Shown: in pieces, positions 31,275 to 35,767 of the stretch
Numbering within the stretch: the stretch's first letter is position 1
Layout: every line of letters starts with the position of its first letter
Assembly: GCF_000003815.2 (NCBI RefSeq)
Contig: NC_049984.1
Location: forward strand, 18,190,283-18,226,049
Direction: 5' to 3'
Origin: Branchiostoma floridae
Taxonomy: Eukaryota > Chordata > Leptocardii > Amphioxiformes > Branchiostomatidae
DNA: 35,767 bases
The notes under the pieces: generated by a model
Databases searched by the model: none
Told to the model about the DNA's origin: nothing
Seen by the model: the letters and a program-made list of their open reading frames with translations, nothing else
Translations under genes and position numbers: made by a program

Positions 31275-34200
31275 CTACTTCTGGTTCAGGTCGCGGACGT
31301 ACTCGCGAAGCTTCTGCAGCAGTTCGGCAACCTGTGGAGTAAAGAGGTACAAAATAGTCCAAGGTATTTGTTTACCACATGCTTATGTAGGGGGGATGAG
31401 AAAATATGTACCAGCTGACTTTTACGTTTTTCATATTGAATAATTCACACACACACAGCAAAATATGTATTGTTAAGGGTTTGGTAGAAATGACTAAAAG
31501 AACGAAAGTCAATTATTGAAGTCGAGGAAGGCATGTGACCACGAATAACTTTGGATCTCTATAACTTTATGTTTTCGTTATTTGCTACACAATTAAGACA
31601 CTTAGAAGGTCGCACCTCAACGTTCTTCTTTGAGGCTGGCAATGATTTCTTCTCCTCCACTGCAGAAGAAAAACAGAGAAATTTGAGAATGTCAGATAGA
31701 CCTGCTGCAGTTTGATTATTCACCACCATTCTCATTCATGCAATAGAAGAGAGTCAATATGTTATCACTTGTCATGCTAGCCTCATGTGGCTACCTCAAG
31801 ACTGTAGTACAATCAAACATATACTGAAAAGGTTATCTTGATATGAACTGACAACGTGATTATATGTCTTAGAGCCTTCTTGACGGTATCAAAGATACAA
31901 AATCAAGGCTATGTGATTTGTTGGTAAAGAAGTGACTCTTTTGCAAGATATATTATCTATCGCATTTTTCACTTCGTTCTTCATAAACAAGAGTTCGGAG
32001 ACTTCGACGACAGTCGCGCTGCGCTCTTACTGCAACCAAAATTAGATGTGTGTAACCTTCGATTTCATACTCAGTCTGGGTATATTTTACAAAATGTAAA
32101 TGTGTGCCTGAAACGGGAACAAAACACAAAAAGCGTATTTCTGAAAAGATTATTTTTTCTATAAAATTCGTTGTAGACTTTTGTTCAATATACCCCTGTC
32201 ACATTTGGCGAAAACCGATCGGACGACGATTCTGCGGCAATCGCCCGAGCCTCGCTTATAATAATAACTTTATTGCACACCAATTGTACAAAGTACAAAA
32301 TATGGCTTATATGTGACAGGGACGGTTTTCAGGTGAAAAATACGCGCAACCCTCTGTCGACCTTAAATATGGCCGATCTTCCATCGATACGCCAGAAGAT
32401 CGTGGATGATGTGACAGGGGTATTAGTAGGTTGCAGAGAGAGCGCTGCGATAGCGCTAGTTCTAGTAGAAAGAGATTGGTATTACGGCCGAGAGCTGCGG
32501 ACACCCCGGTCACGGCATCCTCGTACCCCACCATGCGGCCTGCATGGTAGGACCCCGCTGCTGCAATGTCCGCTCCCAAGGCTGGGGAAGAAAACGGCGG
32601 TGCATCATTATGTCGATATTTGTTCCTCTATCGGTGATACCGAAGATGTACTATTTCTTCAATAGAACCTTCTTTTTTTGTGTGCAAATTTTATCGAAAA
32701 ATAGCAATAATTACATACATTGTGACATGTATATGTACAGCTTCAGGGCTAAAACTCCAACTACCACAGATACACAGGCTCTTTTTACCTATTGTGCTTG
32801 TGCAATTGTTAAAAAATTACTTTTTTCTCTGCTTTTAATAGAACGTTCTTTGTGACACCTCTTCTATCAACGATTCGAGGGGAGAAATAACATTTAACAA
32901 AAACCAACATCACGTTTTAAAACTAAACTTCTATAAACAAAATTTTGACTTTTTTTTCTCTGCTAGTTGGCAACAATTTCCCATCAACAGTGAGTCTTGT
33001 TTTTTGCGGCAAATAACGTGAACTCCATAGGTGCTCTACGGAGATTTTTCATGGAGGTACGTTGCTCATACAGCTTGTACAACTCTTTCTCCAACACACT
33101 GAACAAGAGGATTGCATAAACCAACTTTACGAAACGGCCAGTGTCCTCTTTAGAGCAGGCCTTTTATATTTCTATGTTACCTGCAATTAGCCCACGGGCA
33201 AGAAGTTGCAATAAAACTTGTTAACTTTAATCAGTTTTTACATACTTAAAAGTAGATGATTACCAGAGTATCAAATGATAAAGTGTACACAAAACACTTA
33301 CCAGCTACATCGTCAATCTGTCCAGCTGAAAAATTTACAAAATGATGTATCGGTTATTTGTGTCCATGAAGACACTGGTATTGTAAAGGTTTCATAGTCA
33401 CAGTACAAAACAATTCCAATTTGTTCAAAATTACAAAATTTCTTAACAACTTTGACTAGAACATTAAGTAGATAATATAAATACTAAATGACGTTATTCA
33501 AATTGCTAGTTGTGACAGATCTGGTTGTTATACATTATTATATTTTTCAATAAACTTATAGTAACATTGTCCAGAGCATTAAATAATATAATGGAATGCA
33601 ACATGCATTCTATAAGTAATGTTAGGTAAAGCGTGTTAGTGTCAGTTTTGATTTGGCTAAAATATGAATGTTGTATGTGCTTGTGTACTCACTTTCGTGG
33701 TCCAGGTGCGCACCAACCAGTTGAATGGCATCTGGAATGGACAGTCCGTATCCAGAGACTGCAATGTCATCCTGGTCCGCAAGGGTTTTGGTGAAGCCTG
33801 CGGAAGAAACAACATCAATGTCAGGTTAACGGTTACAATAAGACCTTATATCCGTACACAAAATAAAGCGCTTACCAACAAGCTTTCGATCAGTCCTCTG
33901 ATCGGTTACTGTCGCATTTGTCTCGTCACGAACATGCAAATGAGCAAACGCCCGATTTGCGACCATATAGACAGAAAATGACCTTACGATCGCGATGCAA
34001 CGCTGCACGTGGGTTATCCAATCCCGGCACGCGAGGAAGCTCAGGACAGCGATCGTGCCCCACGACGTATGTCTATGATTCTCAAACTGACAACATACAA
34101 TTGACGAATCGCTGGGAAAAATGATGCCCCACGACGTATGTCTATGATTCTCAAACTGACAACATACAATTGACGAATCGCTGGGGAAAATGATGCCCCA

Positions 34201-35265
34201 CGACGTATGCTTGGCAGTCGGTATCGGCCCCCGTCTCGGTTGAGGGAAGGTTGGTGGGCTCTGATGTTCCGGATGTGTGACTTAGGCTTTTGGTTATTTT
34301 AACTTGAGAAGGATCAGAGGACTGACGCTTGTTGGTAAGCGCTTTATTTTGTGCACGGGTATATGGTCTTAAAATTGTAACATAATGTTGACTACCATCA
34401 CAAATGAACTTACATTCAAGAATCAATGTCAGGTGTCTGAGAAATACTTCCAAATGGAATGTCGAAACCTTTACANNNNNNNNNNNNNNNNNNNNNNNNN
34501 NNNNNNNNNNNNNNNNNNNNNNNNNNNNNNNNNNNNNNNNNNNNNNNNNNNNNNNNNNNNNNNNNNNNNNNNNNNACCTGACGCTGTATTGAACTTCGCT
34601 GTCAAGTGGCAGAAGTGATTTATTTCATGGTGAAACGAATCACAACCGATGTACGTACGGCCGCAGATTCATATGGGCGCGGTCACAAATGTGGTACAAT
34701 TGTGCATTGAAGCCAAAGGATTTTCATGAAGGCTGTAACAGATTCAACCACCGACATGGATAAGACGGTATTTGTGTAGTAAGACAGCTTGGCTTTGCAG
34801 GACACATTCATGACTGTCCAAAAAATATAATTAGTTAGCGATCGCAAGACGTATGTGACGGCATGTTAACTTTAAAATTAATCGATTTTAGCAGAGATTG
34901 CGATCTGGCAAAGTCACATGTTCTTTCAGTAGATCTAGAGATCCCGTCGCAATTCAAGCGAACGCAGGCCGAATTTTTAGATCGCCTGAAGCTGAAAGAA
35001 TTTTAAAATCGCCAGGTCACATACAGCTCAGGTCAATGCTGACCTGTTTTTCGGTCAGTCCTGAGTTTTACGTGTTTAGAAATGCAATAATATCAATCAT
35101 CGAACAATGAAGTAAACACTGCAACAACATGATAACATACGTAAGCGTAAACGAATTGCATTGGTGTGGATTTACCACTGTTGTTGGTAATGTTACGTTT
35201 GAATGTACTGAGATACCGCAATGGTTTGAAAACAAAATTAATCAACGTTACCTGAAATGTCGCAT
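31275..35265 (-). CDS. Small multi-exon gene, possible Alba-like domain, broken by a gap
   Basis: Four 3' exons join in phase on the minus strand: 33693-33797, 33302-33325 (24 bp), 31616-31659 and 31275-31331. Consensus acceptors and donors flank each, and TAG ends the last. They encode about 75 residues with DDIAVSGYGLSIPDAIQLVG, a Lys-rich linker and a helical tail (ELLQKLREYVRDLNQK). The 5' end is probably 35252-35265 (MRHF, donor GTAACG) plus an exon starting at 34598 (frame reads SEVQYSVR) that runs into the 100-N gap, so the middle is missing. The hydrophobic strand, G-x-G and IxxAxxL spacing recall the Alba fold (small RNA/DNA-binding proteins such as the RPP25 family). This is a weak, by-eye resemblance, and unknown function is the safe call. 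A YY1-like CAATGGCGGCC at 35286-35296 lies just upstream of the ATG, as in many TATA-less promoters. Confidence 0.65.
32190..32423. mobile_element. TIR element ATACCCCTGTCACAT, 234 bp
   Basis: Perfect 15-bp inverted ends at 32190-32204 and 32409-32423, in an intron of the 31.3-35.3 kb gene. An internal partial copy of the end (ATGTGACAGGGA) lies at 32310. A LINE-tail-like block (TTATAATAATAACTTTATTG) lies at 32255-32308. The left end continues as GGCGAAAACCGATCGGACGA, matching the element at the right edge of the window. Confidence 0.65.
32424..33300. other. Intron sequence, nothing recognised
   Basis: Part of the 1.6-kb intron between 31659 and 33302. A CpG-rich stretch at 32440-32600 has an open minus-strand frame but no splice support or recognised domain. 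Confidence 0.35.
33834..34384. mobile_element. 551-bp element with about 65-bp inverted ends
   Basis: The left end at 33834 (GTTACAATAAGACC, then CACAAAATAAAGCGCTTACC) is repeated inverted at the right end to 34384. Lies in an intron just upstream of the 33693-33797 exon. It encloses the 69-bp tandem repeat. No coding capacity; target duplication not identified. Confidence 0.65.
34056..34210. repeat. 69-bp tandem repeat, 2.2 copies
   Basis: Units start TGCCCCACGACGTATG at 34056, 34125 and 34194 (partial). The first two are nearly identical. Internal to the 33834-34384 element. Confidence 0.85.
34476..34575. other. Assembly gap of 100 N
   Basis: Exactly 100 N, a conventional placeholder, so the true length is unknown. 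It probably hides one or more exons of the 31.3-35.3 kb gene, since a predicted exon runs into it at 34576. Confidence 0.95.
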
Positions 35266-35724
35266 CCTGACTTATCCCACACACACAATGGCGGCCACTC
35301 TAAAATGGTAAACGATATCAAGACTCAGTCCAAAACATAACAAACTATTGTACATATAGTTCACATCATTTCCTACCACTTACATTGAGTAGTGTTATTG
35401 AGAACCTTATATCGATTAGAAAACGACAACATTCAAAAACAACAATCTGTAAAACTATAAGATGTGGTAGCCCACAATGTATATATTAAAGTCATATATA
35501 GAAGTCAGATAGAAATATGGGTCGCGTCTCTCATACGGCACGGTAGAAACCACTACATCCATCTGTACAGACGCATGATTATGCTAAGGTCCCAATCGCA
35601 CCGGTGACCGTCAGGGATGTAGCCCCGGCCGGGCTCCGAAACCACAAATTTGTCCCGGTGGACGGCCGGATACCGGGGGTAACCCTCGGTGTTCCCAACG
35701 GGTAGGTCACGGCGTCTATGTGTT

Positions 35725-35767
35725 ATACCCCCCTCACATTAGGCGCGATTCGATCGGACGACGAGTC
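35725..35767. mobile_element. TIR element truncated by the window end
   Basis: ATACCCCCCTCACATTAGGC followed by GATCGGACGACGAGTC matches the left end of the 32190 element. The rest lies outside the window. The preceding 35590-35720 is CpG-rich and unassigned. Confidence 0.6.

Noticed and set aside
32307-32579. 90-residue minus-strand frame in a CpG-rich stretch
   Set aside because: Starts outside and ends inside a TIR element, no splice sites or domain; likely chance.
34409-34435. Candidate exon of the gap-broken gene (acceptor CTCAG, donor GTAAGT)
   Set aside because: It shares CCTGACATTGAT with the intron side of the 33797 acceptor and has no open phase that links to the next exon.

Overview
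This is about 35.8 kb of animal nuclear DNA. It looks like a lancelet (amphioxus, Branchiostoma-type) genome. That is inference from three things: the chordate-style multi-exon genes with consensus GT/AG sites, the CxxC(D/G)Y-type zinc-finger array, and the dense mix of short LINE, SINE, hAT, Tc1/mariner and foldback elements. There is no prokaryotic or viral gene organisation, and no CRISPR array or rRNA.

Layout. 1-1.8 kb: spacer with a small duplication, a hairpin and a dispersed-repeat piece. 1.8-3.3 kb (minus): a 16-finger C2H2 zinc-finger gene whose coding part is one exon. 3.3-13 kb: spacer holding a 53-bp tandem array, an exact 58-bp stray copy of one zinc finger, TA-flanked foldback MITEs, a hAT-type MITE and a 5'-truncated LINE. 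14.1-15.9 kb (plus): a four-exon gene for a 121-aa CD225/dispanin-type membrane protein. Its exon-3 splice donor lies in a 56-bp tandem repeat, so the donor is present four times. 16-20.5 kb: TG microsatellite, a second hAT-type MITE, a 106-bp tandem array, a tRNA-derived repeat and an inverted pair of mariner-like elements with a decayed transposase fragment. 20.5-20.8 kb: a CpG-rich promoter-like block with a perfect 31-bp inverted repeat. 21.4-27.6 kb (minus): a three-exon rhodopsin-class GPCR of about 365 aa. Its DRY motif is DRC and NPxxY is not recognisable. 27.6-31.2 kb: repeats and a second decayed LINE. 31.3-35.3 kb (minus): a small multi-exon gene, interrupted by a 100-N gap, whose visible part weakly resembles an Alba-type domain. 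The window ends inside a TIR element.

The four genes have no evident functional link; this is an ordinary gene-sparse, transposon-rich eukaryotic interval. Most noteworthy are the tandemly repeated splice donor, the displaced exact finger copy, the MITE family whose terminal bases differ between copies yet stay paired within each copy, the GPCR with altered TM3/TM7 motifs, and the gap-broken gene at the right end. Exon joins were made by reading consensus splice sites and phases by eye. Nothing was compared with transcripts or databases.
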